Part shown: one piece after another, positions 1 to 8,149 of the stretch | How the letters are laid out: every line of letters begins with the position of its first letter | Numbering within the stretch: the first letter of the stretch is position 1 | Source of the DNA: JAXHUE01 sp034189655 | Lineage (GTDB): Bacteria; Chloroflexota; Dehalococcoidia; E44-bin15 | DNA: 63,576 nucleotides | Direction of reading: 5' to 3' | Assembly: GCA_034189655.1 (NCBI GenBank) | Contig: JAXHUE010000008.1 | Coordinates: forward strand, 1 to 63,576 | The notes under the pieces: model-generated | Databases searched by the model: none | The model's input: only the letters and a program-made list of their open reading frames with translations | Told to the model about the DNA's origin: nothing | Made by a program: the position numbers and the translations under genes

Positions 1-159
1 CAGCTAGGCATCGAGGAGGAGCGGCTGCACCTGGACTGGGTGTCAGCCTCCGAGGGGGCCCGCTTCGCCGATGTCGTCAACGACATGACGGCCCGGATCA
101 AGGAGCTGGGGCCCCTGCGCCAGGATGAAAAAGAGCTCGATGCCGTAAGCTCACACTAG
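1..159 (+). CDS. mvhD: MvhD-type hydrogenase/heterodisulfide reductase delta subunit, C-terminal fragment
   Basis: Frame 1 is open from the window edge to a TAG at 157-159 and gives 52 residues. The piece LHLDWVSASEGARFADVVND followed by a short helix and 'KELGP' matches the end of the MvhD/FrhD family (methyl-viologen-reducing hydrogenase delta subunit), which passes electrons from hydrogenase or formate dehydrogenase to HdrA-type flavoproteins. The cysteine-bearing N-terminal part lies outside the window, so it could be a free MvhD or the tail of an HdrA-MvhD fusion. It is convergent with the glutamate-synthase-like gene that follows. Confidence 0.7.
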   Translation, partial: QLGIEEERLHLDWVSASEGARFADVVNDMTARIKELGPLRQDEKELDAVSSH

Positions 160-294
160 CCCGCTACCGGGCCACTCGGCTGTGACCGTCCCCTGGCCGA
201 GCGGTGGACTTCGAAACATCCACCGCATCGAGGCGGCGGACACGGCGGCCGCAGGGCTCGGGCACCGGGCCCGTCATAGCGAGAAACGAGTGAC

Positions 295-1872
295 CTACCC
301 CAGTATCCTCGCGGCCTCTTCTCTATCCAGGTCTGATACCAGTGGAATACCGCTCACTCTGGAGGCCTCTGGGGTCAGCGCGGCGATGTCGCTCGAGTCA
401 ATGTGCTCCAGGGCGAACTTGCGAGACCCCGCCATCAGCTGGCGCAGGCCCTGGGCAAGCCGCTCGTAGTAGGTATAGAGCCCTATGGCAGATGTCGGGA
501 TCCTCTCGTAGTCCTTGCCATACTGCCGCCTCAAGTTTTCCGCAGTGACGAAGACTGCCTCTCGCGTGGTGCCAAACCTCTTGAGGTAGACCGGGAGCTC
601 GCCGCTGTCTATCGCCTCACCGATGGTCTTGCCCACCATGGCCGCGGCGAGGGGCGACCGCGCCATCCCTATCGCCTTGGTGTGCGGGGCGGCCAGGGCA
701 AAGCCCTTGAATAGCTGGTCTTCCAGGATGAACCCCCCGGCGAGCACGATGTCGGGCACGTACTCGCCCTTATCGGCCAGCCGGTCACAGTAGCTGCGTA
801 GCAGCGACCACAGCTCGATACCGGGCACCCCCCACTCGTTCATCATGCGCCACGGGCTCATGCCGGTACCCCCACCCGCGGCATCGACGGTGAGGTAGTC
901 GACCTTCGCCAGGGAGGAGAACTTGACGGCACGGGCCAGGTCTGCCGGCCTGTAGGCGCCGGTCTTCAAAGACACGTACTTGGCCCCGGCCTCTCGCAGG
1001 TGGGCCACGGTATCGAGGAAGTCCTCCTCGTTGACCATGCCGACGCGCGAGTGACGCTCAAACTCACTGAAGGCGCCGCTCTTGAAGTCGTCTACGTGTG
1101 CAGGGTCGAGCGGGTCGGGGAGGACGATGTAGCCCCGCTGCTTTAAGAGCTGTGCCTTCTCCAGGCTGTTTATCTTCACCTCGCCCCCGATATCCTTCGC
1201 CCCCTGCCCCCACTTCAGCTCCACCACCTCGACCCCCAGCTTCTCTATGACATACTCCAGCACCCCGAGGCGGCTGTCTTCCACGTTCGTCTGCACGACG
1301 ATGGCCCCGTAGCCATCGCGCTGCCACTCCTTGTAGAGCCTGACGCGCCTCTCCATGTCAGGCGAATGCACCACCCTCCCATTCTCTATCTTCGAGTCGA
1401 CGTCCATGCCACACACATTCTCACCGATGGTGAGCGGCGTGCCTGTCATCGCTGCACCCACGGCCAGGCCGTCCCAGTTGCGCCTGGCTACGTTGGTGGA
1501 GCCCAGGCCCGGTATGATGAAGGGCAGGCACAGCTTGATGCCCCGGTCGCGCCCCAGTCTTGTCTCCAGGTCTACGTTGGGGAAGATGGCCTCGTCCGAG
1601 TCTGCCGCTATACCCACCGCACCAACAGCCGTTCCCATTATGTTGAAGTGAGACAGGTCGACGGGATAGGCCTTCTGCGATGCACTGGTGCTGATGCCAA
1701 AAGGCTGCGGATAGATAACCTCGTGACCACGGTATGCGCTCTTTCCGATCTCGCACATTCCGATGCACCCTTCGGTGCAGGTAACACACATCCCGCTTAT
1801 GGGGCACCAGTCGCCACCCGTCCTGTTCTTGGTCAACGTAGCTGCTGTGGCGTTATACCTCGTGAGTGTCAT
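295..1872 (-). CDS. FMN-binding glutamate synthase-like protein (GltB central domain, archaeal type)
   Basis: 525 residues. The FMN-binding TIM-barrel domain of glutamate synthase is clear in the second half (around residues 310-420: VDAAGGGTGMSPW, then an AGGFI strand and the IGMARSPLAAAMVG segment). This domain reduces 2-iminoglutarate to glutamate in the GOGAT reaction. There is no N-terminal class II glutaminase domain, and the usual GltB cysteine cluster after the FMN site is absent. Instead residues 23-40 carry a cysteine-rich CPISGMCVTC...GCIGMC motif that could hold an Fe-S cluster. The start has an AGGAGG site 5 bases upstream. It is the last gene of the nrpR-hisF-nuoEF-hoxU cluster, 54 bases after hoxU, so NAD(P)H is the inferred electron source. 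The true substrate is unproven. Confidence 0.82.
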   Translation of the reverse strand: MTLTRYNATAATLTKNRTGGDWCPISGMCVTCTEGCIGMCEIGKSAYRGHEVIYPQPFGISTSASQKAYPVDLSHFNIMGTAVGAVGIAADSDEAIFPNVDLETRLGRDRGIKLCLPFIIPGLGSTNVARRNWDGLAVGAAMTGTPLTIGENVCGMDVDSKIENGRVVHSPDMERRVRLYKEWQRDGYGAIVVQTNVEDSRLGVLEYVIEKLGVEVVELKWGQGAKDIGGEVKINSLEKAQLLKQRGYIVLPDPLDPAHVDDFKSGAFSEFERHSRVGMVNEEDFLDTVAHLREAGAKYVSLKTGAYRPADLARAVKFSSLAKVDYLTVDAAGGGTGMSPWRMMNEWGVPGIELWSLLRSYCDRLADKGEYVPDIVLAGGFILEDQLFKGFALAAPHTKAIGMARSPLAAAMVGKTIGEAIDSGELPVYLKRFGTTREAVFVTAENLRRQYGKDYERIPTSAIGLYTYYERLAQGLRQLMAGSRKFALEHIDSSDIAALTPEASRVSGIPLVSDLDREEAARILG

Positions 1873-1926
1873 CTAGTCCTCCTTCTATCCTGTGCCATCT
1901 GGCTTTCGTCCTGGATCACGTTCCCC

Positions 1927-2595
1927 TCACCGGTAGACGCTGTGGCCCTGCGGCCCCACGCTCTCCGAGCACCCCGTGCACACAGGGCAGGTCTCCACGG
2001 GGGCGAGGTTCTGGCACCCCCCGCAGAGGCCGTCTACGAGGTTGTCCGCGGTGCAGGCGCGCTCGCAGACCGGGCATATCCACTCACACCCCCCGCAGTT
2101 GCGACACTCCTCCGGCGTGAGCTCGAACGCGGTTGACACGGTGCGCGACGTGCCCCGGCCAATAAATCCGATGCCGCCAGACTTCATCTGCTCCTTGCAG
2201 TAGCGCACACACAGCCCGCAGAGGATACAGCCCCTGTCCTTTATCTTGAAACGCACCTTGTTGATGCCCATGTTAGCCGCCATGTCCTGCAGTGTCTTGG
2301 AGTTCGGACACGAAGCGAGCAACAGCTCGACGACGAGCTTACGCGCCCTGATCACCCTCTCTGATTCTGTGAGGATCACCTGTCCCTGCTCCACCGGCAG
2401 CGTGCAGGACGCCTCCAGTTGCGAGCGAGTGCCGCTACGCACCTCGACGACGCAGACGCGGCAGGCACCATAGGGGGTGAGCGCGGGGTGGTAGCAGAGG
2501 GTGGGGATGACGATGCCCATCTCCCTCGCCGCTTCGAGGACGGTGGTGCCCTCGTGCACCCTTGTCTTTATCCCATCGATAGTGAGTTCAACCAT
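1927..2595 (-). CDS. HoxU/NuoG N-terminal-type iron-sulfur subunit
   Basis: 222 residues. An N-terminal plant-type [2Fe-2S] ferredoxin domain (CYHPALTPYGACRVC with a later CTLPV) is followed by the NuoG-type linker (CPNSKTLQ) and two 4Fe-4S motifs (CILCGLCVRYC around 142-152; CRNCGGCEWICPVC around 185-198). The C-terminus adds a second cysteine-rich ribbon (CGGC, CPVCTGC). HoxU-like subunits pass electrons between the NuoEF diaphorase and a partner enzyme. The start is 12 bases after nuoF with a GAGGGA site. No hydrogenase gene lies beside it; the next gene is the glutamate-synthase-like flavoprotein, which is the inferred electron acceptor. Confidence 0.82.
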   Translation of the reverse strand: MVELTIDGIKTRVHEGTTVLEAAREMGIVIPTLCYHPALTPYGACRVCVVEVRSGTRSQLEASCTLPVEQGQVILTESERVIRARKLVVELLLASCPNSKTLQDMAANMGINKVRFKIKDRGCILCGLCVRYCKEQMKSGGIGFIGRGTSRTVSTAFELTPEECRNCGGCEWICPVCERACTADNLVDGLCGGCQNLAPVETCPVCTGCSESVGPQGHSVYR

Positions 2596-2607
2596 GTCGT
2601 TCCCTCT

Positions 2608-4479
2608 TCATGACACTATGACTGCATCGAACTTGCAGACGTCGCGGCAAAGCCCACACTTTACGCACTTCTGCTGGTCTATCACGTGCAGCCCTCTCTT
2701 CTCTCCCGATATTGCCCCCTCCGGGCACTCCCGGGCACACACCATGCACCCGTTGCACTTCTCCTCGTCGATGGTGAAGGTGATGAGCGCCTTGCAGACG
2801 CCTGCCGGGCAGCGCTTCTCCCTGATATGGGCATCGTACTCGTCGCGAAAATACCTGATGGTGGAGAGCACAGGGTTGGCAGCCGTGCTGCCCAGGGCAC
2901 ACAGAGAGACCTCTTTCAGGCCGCTGCCGAGCTCTTCGAGGAGCTCTACGTCTCCCTCTCTCCCCTCCCCCTCCGTGATATCCGTGAGAATGTCGAGCAT
3001 CCTGTCGAGCCCCTCACGGCAGGGCACGCACTTGCCGCAGGACTCCTCAGTGAGGAACTTGACGAAGTACCTGGCGATGTCCACCATGCAGGTGCCCTCG
3101 TCCATGACTATCATCCCGCCCGAGCCCATCATAGACCCGGCCTCGGTGAGCCGGTCGAAGTCGACAGGCAGGTCGATCAGGCTCTCGGGGAGACAGCCGC
3201 CTGAGGGCCCCCCTGTCTGGACCGCCTTGAACCGCTTGCCATCGGGGATCCCGCCGCCGATATCGTAGATGATCTCCCTAAGCGTGATGCCCATCGGCAC
3301 CTCGACCAGCCCGGTATTGTGTATCTTGCCCACCAGGGAGAATATCTTGGTGCCTTTGCTCTCCTGGGTGCCGATGCGCGAGTACCAGTCGGCGCCGCGC
3401 TCGATGATGAGCGGCACGTTGGCCCACGTCTCGACGTTGTTGAGGTTGGAGGGCTTGCCGTTTAGGCCGCTCACCACGGTGTGGACGTGCTTGGGGCGGG
3501 GCTCGCCTATCTTCCCCTCCAGAGAGGCCATGAGCGCCGTCGACTCGCCGCAGATGAAGGCCCCACCCCCTCTCGATATCTTGATGTCAAAGCCGAAGCC
3601 CGAGCCGAGGATGTCATCGCCGAGGATGCCGCACTCCCTGGCGTGCCCCAGTGCTATGGCCAGGTTGGCGACGGCCAGGGGGTACTCGTGGCGGACGTAG
3701 ACGTACCCGTGGTGCGCGCCTATGGCGAAGGCCCCGATCACCATCCCCTCTATGACACTGTGGGGATTGCCCTCAAGCAGGCTGCGATCCATGTAGGCCC
3801 CGGGGTCTCCCTCGTCGGCGTTGCAGATGACGTAGCGCACACCGTCCGATGAAGGCGCGTTGCGACAGCTCTCCCACTTCCTCGCCGTGGGGAAACCACC
3901 GCCGCCGCGGCCGCGCAGCCCGGCCTTTCTGACCTCTTCGATCACCTCTTCGGGTCGCATGGTGAAGAGCACCCTGGACAGGGCGGAGTAGCCCCCTATG
4001 GCGAGGTAGTCCTCTATGCTGGTGGGGTCGATGAGACCGTTGTTGCCAAAGACAAGCCTCTGCTGCCCTCTGTAGAAAGGGACCTCGCCTTCCAGGCGTG
4101 CCTTCTCGCCGCTCACCGGGTCGGTGTAGAGGAGCCTGTCGATGAGGGTGCCCCTCTGGACCGTCTCTGAGATTATCTCAGCGGCATCACGCGGGGCGAC
4201 CCGCTGGTAGAATACCCCTTGAGGGTGTATCACCAGCAGTGGGCCGCGCTCGCAGAAACCGTGACAGCCCGTTACCTTCAACTCGACCTCGTCGCCCAGC
4301 CCCTGCCTCTCTATCTCTTCCTTCAGGGCCTGGGCGACCTCTTCATACCTGTAGGCCTTGCAGCCCGTGCCGCCACACAGTGATATGCGGGACTTCTCTG
4401 GGTCGCGCCGGGACCGGATCGAAGCGCGCAGTTGCTCCAGCTCAGCCGGCGTCTTCAGCCTCTGCATACTTCCTATCAT
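2608..4479 (-). CDS. nuoF: NuoF/HndC-type NAD(P)H dehydrogenase flavoprotein subunit
   Basis: 623 residues from the ATG at 4477-4479, which overlaps the nuoE stop as ATGA; the frame is open further upstream but that part overlaps nuoE. Domains in order: thioredoxin-like [2Fe-2S] domain (CGGTGCKAY, GCHGFCERG), the 51-kDa NADH/FMN domain with GLRGRGGGGFPTARKW, an SLBB domain, the ESCGKCVPCREG 4Fe-4S motif, and a C-terminal two-cluster ferredoxin (CNGCMVCARECP, CVKCGLCRDVC). This long architecture is that of HndC/HymB/HydB subunits of soluble NAD(P)-linked hydrogenases and formate dehydrogenases, not of respiratory complex I. In this cluster it probably feeds the FMN glutamate-synthase-like protein. 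Confidence 0.92.
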   Translation of the reverse strand: MIGSMQRLKTPAELEQLRASIRSRRDPEKSRISLCGGTGCKAYRYEEVAQALKEEIERQGLGDEVELKVTGCHGFCERGPLLVIHPQGVFYQRVAPRDAAEIISETVQRGTLIDRLLYTDPVSGEKARLEGEVPFYRGQQRLVFGNNGLIDPTSIEDYLAIGGYSALSRVLFTMRPEEVIEEVRKAGLRGRGGGGFPTARKWESCRNAPSSDGVRYVICNADEGDPGAYMDRSLLEGNPHSVIEGMVIGAFAIGAHHGYVYVRHEYPLAVANLAIALGHARECGILGDDILGSGFGFDIKISRGGGAFICGESTALMASLEGKIGEPRPKHVHTVVSGLNGKPSNLNNVETWANVPLIIERGADWYSRIGTQESKGTKIFSLVGKIHNTGLVEVPMGITLREIIYDIGGGIPDGKRFKAVQTGGPSGGCLPESLIDLPVDFDRLTEAGSMMGSGGMIVMDEGTCMVDIARYFVKFLTEESCGKCVPCREGLDRMLDILTDITEGEGREGDVELLEELGSGLKEVSLCALGSTAANPVLSTIRYFRDEYDAHIREKRCPAGVCKALITFTIDEEKCNGCMVCARECPEGAISGEKRGLHVIDQQKCVKCGLCRDVCKFDAVIVS

Positions 4480-4946
4480 CTGGGGCCCCTCTTCTTCTGC
4501 GCGAGGACTTTCTTGACCTTGCCCGGGCTCATCTGCCCGTGGTAGCTGCCATCCACCACGACGATGGGCCCCAGGGCACACGCCCCCAGGCAGTTCACCG
4601 TCTCGAGGGTATAGCGCATGTCTTCAGTGGTCTCGCCAGGCTCGATGCCGAGGCGCCGCTTTATCTCGTCGAGCACGGCGGGGGCGCGCCGCACGTGGCA
4701 GGCAGTGCCCATGCAGACGCTGACCATGTGCTCACCCCGCGGCGTCAAGCTGAACGCCTTGAAAAAGGTGGCCACACCGTAGACCTGTATCAACGGGAGG
4801 TCTAGCTGCTGTGCCACCACCCTCAAGGCGTCCTCTGGCAGATAGTGGTACTCGGCCTGTATGTCCTGGAGTATCGAGACGAGGTCATCGCGGCTTCCGC
4901 TGTACTTGCCCACCAGGGCCAGCACCTTATCGCAATCGCTATTCAT
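4476..4946 (-). CDS. nuoE: NuoE/HndA-type [2Fe-2S] subunit
   Basis: 156 residues, thioredoxin-like [2Fe-2S] family (24-kDa subunit). The four ligand cysteines are visible as CMGTAC in the middle and CLGACALGP further on; the N-terminal helical bundle (YHYLPEDALRVVAQQL) is typical. It partners NuoF to make the NAD(P)H-oxidising diaphorase. It starts 35 bases downstream of hisF and overlaps nuoF by four bases, so it is translationally coupled. Confidence 0.92.
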   Translation of the reverse strand: MNSDCDKVLALVGKYSGSRDDLVSILQDIQAEYHYLPEDALRVVAQQLDLPLIQVYGVATFFKAFSLTPRGEHMVSVCMGTACHVRRAPAVLDEIKRRLGIEPGETTEDMRYTLETVNCLGACALGPIVVVDGSYHGQMSPGKVKKVLAQKKRGPR

Positions 4947-4981
4947 TTCGTTCAGTGCCTCTTTGCCGTTTTTCTCTCCTG

Positions 4982-5752
4982 CTAGAGCGCTACGGGTATC
5001 CCTCTCTCCGCCAGGTACTCTTTGGCCCCGGAGACAGATATCTCGCCAAAGTGGAATATAGAGGCGGCCAGGACTGCCGATGCCTTTCCCAGCGCCACGG
5101 CCTCGTAGAGATGCTCCAGGGTGCCGGCGCCACCCGACGCGGTCACCGGTATGGCTACCGCCTCGGCAACCGCCCTCGTCATCTCCAGGTCGTAGCCCTC
5201 CCTGGTGCCGTCAGCGTCCTTGCTGGTGAGCAGTATCTCGCCGGCACCCAGCTCTTCCACCCTCCTGGCCCACTCCACGATGTCGAGCCCGGTGCCCTCG
5301 GAGCCGCTCCTGGTCACCACCTCCAGGCGGGGAAGCCCGCGTGCCGGGGGGTTCTTCCTGCCATCGATGGCGACGACGAGCCTCTCCCTGCCAAACCTCC
5401 CGGCAGCCTCCCCGATGAGCCCCGGCTCCTTCACGGCGGCGGTATTTATCGAGACCTTGTCCACGCCCAGGGCGAACAGCTCCTCCATGTCCTCGATGCT
5501 GGCGATGCCGCCGCCCACGGCGAAGGGGATGGTGACCACATCGCAGACCTTCCTCACCCACTCCAGCCTTGTCTTCCTGTTCTCCACGGTGGCGAAGATG
5601 TCGAGGAACACCAGCTCATCGGCACCCTCTCGGCAGTAGGCCTGCGCCGCCTCTACCGGGTCCCGGGCGTCGCGGAGGTTTACGAAGTTCACCCCCTTCA
5701 CCACTCTCCCCTCTTTGACATCGAGGCAGGGTATGACCCTCACTGTCTCCAT
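4982..5752 (-). CDS. hisF: Imidazole glycerol phosphate synthase cyclase subunit
   Basis: 256 residues from the ATG at 5750-5752; a longer in-frame extension overlaps nrpR and is less likely. The N-terminus METVRVIPCLDVKEGRVVKG has the HisF phosphate-binding signature and catalytic Asp; later motifs DELVFLDIFAT, GGGIAS and TASGGAGTLEH are typical of the (beta/alpha)8 barrel. HisF with HisH uses ammonia from glutamine to make imidazole glycerol phosphate and AICAR in histidine synthesis. No other his gene is adjacent: it sits between nrpR and nuoE. That placement links it to nitrogen regulation, or it may simply have been captured. Confidence 0.92.
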   Translation of the reverse strand: METVRVIPCLDVKEGRVVKGVNFVNLRDARDPVEAAQAYCREGADELVFLDIFATVENRKTRLEWVRKVCDVVTIPFAVGGGIASIEDMEELFALGVDKVSINTAAVKEPGLIGEAAGRFGRERLVVAIDGRKNPPARGLPRLEVVTRSGSEGTGLDIVEWARRVEELGAGEILLTSKDADGTREGYDLEMTRAVAEAVAIPVTASGGAGTLEHLYEAVALGKASAVLAASIFHFGEISVSGAKEYLAERGIPVAL

Positions 5753-5753
5753 C

Positions 5754-6749
5754 TCACAGCCCCTTAACTCTGGTGAAGTCACCGTACTGCAGCATAGTGC
5801 TCATGGCGTGGTTCTCGGCCTCTATCCCCGCTTCCAGGGCGGCTGCGACCGGGTTCAAGCCGCCGAGGAGTATTATCCCGACCCGGTTGAGCGGCACCGG
5901 TACCTCACACACCGGCTCACTGATATTCCCCATTATCAAGAGGCCCCCCATGTCAGCCTCTTTGAGCCTGGTGACCACCTCCTCTACGGTGGGCTGGCAG
6001 AGCGCCGGTATCTCGCGGAAGTTGGCCAGTATCTTCCCGCTCCCGCTCCTGGCCACCTCCAGCACGGAGGTCATCCCCGCCCGTATGAATATCTCTGAGG
6101 GGTCGAGGGATGAGCCGGCGTAGTGTATGAGCTCGACGAAGCGGAGCGGCCGACGGTCACGGACTTCAAGTATGCCGCCGAACCTGGAGTCGATGGGGAC
6201 ACCTGCCTTGAGCAGGGTGCCGTTGAGCACGATGCTGCACACGGTGGCGAACCCCACCTTGCCCTGGGGGACGACGGCCTCACCCAGCCTCTCACCCTCC
6301 TCCGCTATGGCTACCAGTGGGCTCACGCAGAGCCCCTCGGCGAAGGCGGGCCTCATCGCCTTCAGCGCCTCGCTGAATCGTGCCTTTGGAAAGAAGGAGA
6401 CGTTTGCCGGCACTGCACCGGTCCGGGTGTATGGGTCAAAGCTGGTGCGGCAGGCGAGCAGCTCAATCCTGGAGATGGCGAAACCGACCTTGTCTTTCAC
6501 CAGGGCGCTCTTCACCTCCTCGGCCCCCTGCTCGGTGAGCACACGGCCGTCACGCCGCCCCACGAGCCGGGTCATGCCGCGCTCGTCAGTCAGCTTCAGG
6601 TGATATCTCACTGCCCTCTCACCCAGCTCAATCCCGTGGCCCCTCAAGCGATGGGCAATAACCCTGGCCCCAAGCGGCTCCTGGGAGTCGCTCAGCACCT
6701 TCAATATGGTCAACACCTTCCGATCCACGTCTTGCGTCTCAAAGCCCAT
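5754..6749 (-). CDS. nrpR: NrpR-family nitrogen regulator (winged helix plus DUF128 domain)
   Basis: 331 residues. Residues 1-75 form a winged helix (AHRLRGHGIELGERAVRYHL is the recognition region). The rest is one NrpR effector domain (DUF128), with VSPLVAIAEEGE, PIDSRFGGILEV, SSLDPSEIFI and LLGGLNPVAAALEAG-type segments. In methanogens NrpR represses glutamine synthetase and nif genes and is released by 2-oxoglutarate. Here it is the first gene of a cluster ending in a glutamate-synthase-like gene, so control of ammonia assimilation, including its own operon, is a reasonable inference. Stop and hisF start are two bases apart. Confidence 0.85.
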   Translation of the reverse strand: MGFETQDVDRKVLTILKVLSDSQEPLGARVIAHRLRGHGIELGERAVRYHLKLTDERGMTRLVGRRDGRVLTEQGAEEVKSALVKDKVGFAISRIELLACRTSFDPYTRTGAVPANVSFFPKARFSEALKAMRPAFAEGLCVSPLVAIAEEGERLGEAVVPQGKVGFATVCSIVLNGTLLKAGVPIDSRFGGILEVRDRRPLRFVELIHYAGSSLDPSEIFIRAGMTSVLEVARSGSGKILANFREIPALCQPTVEEVVTRLKEADMGGLLIMGNISEPVCEVPVPLNRVGIILLGGLNPVAAALEAGIEAENHAMSTMLQYGDFTRVKGL

Positions 6750-6776
6750 TACACTGCCCTCCGATGACGTTGAACC

Positions 6777-6800
6777 GCAAGGTTATAGGAAACCCCTTGC
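6777..6800 (-). promoter_or_regulatory. Inverted repeat upstream of nrpR, candidate operator
   Basis: GCAAGG (6777-6782) and CCTTGC (6795-6800) form a 6-base inverted repeat with a 12-base spacer, 28 bases ahead of the nrpR start. The spacer contains the AT-rich TATAACC and TTTCC words when read on the minus strand. It differs from the published methanogen NrpR operator (GGAA-N8-TTCC). Autoregulation by NrpR is inferred from position only. Confidence 0.3.
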
Positions 6801-6852
6801 CTTATTTTACCGTCCCCGAGGCAGTCTGGCAAGCCCCGCCGTGGCACGACAA

Positions 6853-6883
6853 GGCCCCTCGCCCCATCGTGGGGCGAGGGGCC
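6853..6883 (-). terminator. Strong hairpin after the CoA-transferase pair
   Basis: A perfect 14-bp stem (GGCCCCTCGCCCCA and its complement) with a TCG loop lies about 50 bases past the stop of the downstream CoA-transferase gene and before nrpR. No U-run follows on either strand, so it may be a factor-dependent terminator or an mRNA 3' end stabiliser. Confidence 0.5.
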
Positions 6884-6935
6884 GCGTTCCCCTGGTGAGC
6901 GGAGGTGCTCCAGGAGATGACAAAGCTACCCGTAC

Positions 6936-8129
6936 CTAGAAGAGGACGTTCTCCTCTGCCAGGCGGGCGCGCTCGTCTGCGGAGAGTCCCAGCAGCTCCC
7001 CGTAGACATAGTCGTTGTGCTGGCCCAGCATCGGGGCCGAGCGCTGGATACTGAGCGGGGTGTGGCTTAAGCACCACGGCGTGTTGCAGACCGGCACCCC
7101 GATGGCCCCCCCGGGGTAATCGACCTGCTGGTAGGTCTCACGTGCCCGGTGGTGAGGGTCCCAGTACTGCTCCTCCTCACCTATGACCGGGGCCGCCGCC
7201 ACGCCGGCCCCCTGGAGGAGCGCCGCGACCTCGTACTTGGTGTGGCCCAGGGTCCACTCGGAGACAAGCCCGTCCAGCTCCTCCTGGTGGCGCAGCCTGC
7301 TGAAACAGTCAATGAACCTCTCGTCCCTGGCCCAGGGGGCATTACCCGTAGCCTCGCAGAAGTCCTGCCACTCCCCCTCCGTCTTCACGGCAATGGAGAC
7401 CCACTCGTCCTCCCCCCTGCAGGGATAGTTGTTGTGGGGGGCCATCCACCGGCTGCGGTTCTCCTGGAAGCCCATCACCCGGCCGTTCATCCCGTACTCC
7501 ATGACCGCCTCGCCGAGCAGGCAGGTGGTGGCCTCGGCCTGCGCCATGTCGATGAACTGCCCCTCGCCGGTCCTGTTGCGGTGGCGCAGGGCGGCCAGGA
7601 TGAGGAAGACACCGGTAACAGAGGCGACGGGGTCGGTGAAGCAGTACTCGAAGGCGGGCTCTCCGTCCAGGTAGCCGAGCATGCTGTGCAGCCCGGTCAA
7701 GGCACCCAGAGAGGGGCCATAGGTCATGACATCCCTGAGCGGGCCATACTGCCCTGCCGCCGGCAGAGAGAGCATGATGATATCGGGCCTGGCCTCTCTC
7801 ATGTGCTCGTAGTCCAGTCCGAGCTCCGCCATCACCCGCGGCGGGTAGTTCTCGACGACCACGTCGCTCTCTGCCACCAGCCTCTTGATGAGCTCCACCG
7901 CCCGGGGCTCCTTCAGGTTGGCGGTGATACCCAGCACGCCGTGGTTCCAGACATGGAACGGGTTGCCCGCGAGCGGGTCTAAGAGGCTCAGCCTCCTGAA
8001 GATGTCCATGCGGGAGTTGGACTCCACCTTTATGACCTCGGCACCGCAGTCGGCCATCAGCGCCCCCAGGTGGGGGGCAGACCACTGCCACCCGAAGTTC
8101 ACTACCCGGTACCCTTCCAGAGGTAACAT
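6936..8129 (-). CDS. Family III CoA-transferase (CaiB/BaiF type)
   Basis: 397 residues, the usual size of family III CoA-transferases. Family features: N-terminal LEGYRVVNFGWQWSAPHLG with the 'DCGAEVIKVES' strand, NLKEPRAVELIKRLVAESDVVVENY, GLDYEHMREARPDIIMLSL, and the GEGQFIDMAQAEATTCL segment. In formyl-CoA transferase the last segment holds the catalytic Asp; here the aligned residue appears to be Glu. It probably moves CoA between an organic acid and an acyl-CoA; the substrate cannot be read. It lies 20 bases after a second family member, which suggests a heteromer, as for BbsEF. Confidence 0.85.
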   Translation of the reverse strand: MLPLEGYRVVNFGWQWSAPHLGALMADCGAEVIKVESNSRMDIFRRLSLLDPLAGNPFHVWNHGVLGITANLKEPRAVELIKRLVAESDVVVENYPPRVMAELGLDYEHMREARPDIIMLSLPAAGQYGPLRDVMTYGPSLGALTGLHSMLGYLDGEPAFEYCFTDPVASVTGVFLILAALRHRNRTGEGQFIDMAQAEATTCLLGEAVMEYGMNGRVMGFQENRSRWMAPHNNYPCRGEDEWVSIAVKTEGEWQDFCEATGNAPWARDERFIDCFSRLRHQEELDGLVSEWTLGHTKYEVAALLQGAGVAAAPVIGEEEQYWDPHHRARETYQQVDYPGGAIGVPVCNTPWCLSHTPLSIQRSAPMLGQHNDYVYGELLGLSADERARLAEENVLF

Positions 8130-8149
8130 AGCCCCGTACCTCCTTTCGC

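Noticed and set aside
4480..4581. Upstream extension of nuoF by 34 codons
   Set aside because: It overlaps nuoE in another frame and has no family resemblance; the ATG overlapping the nuoE stop is the better start.
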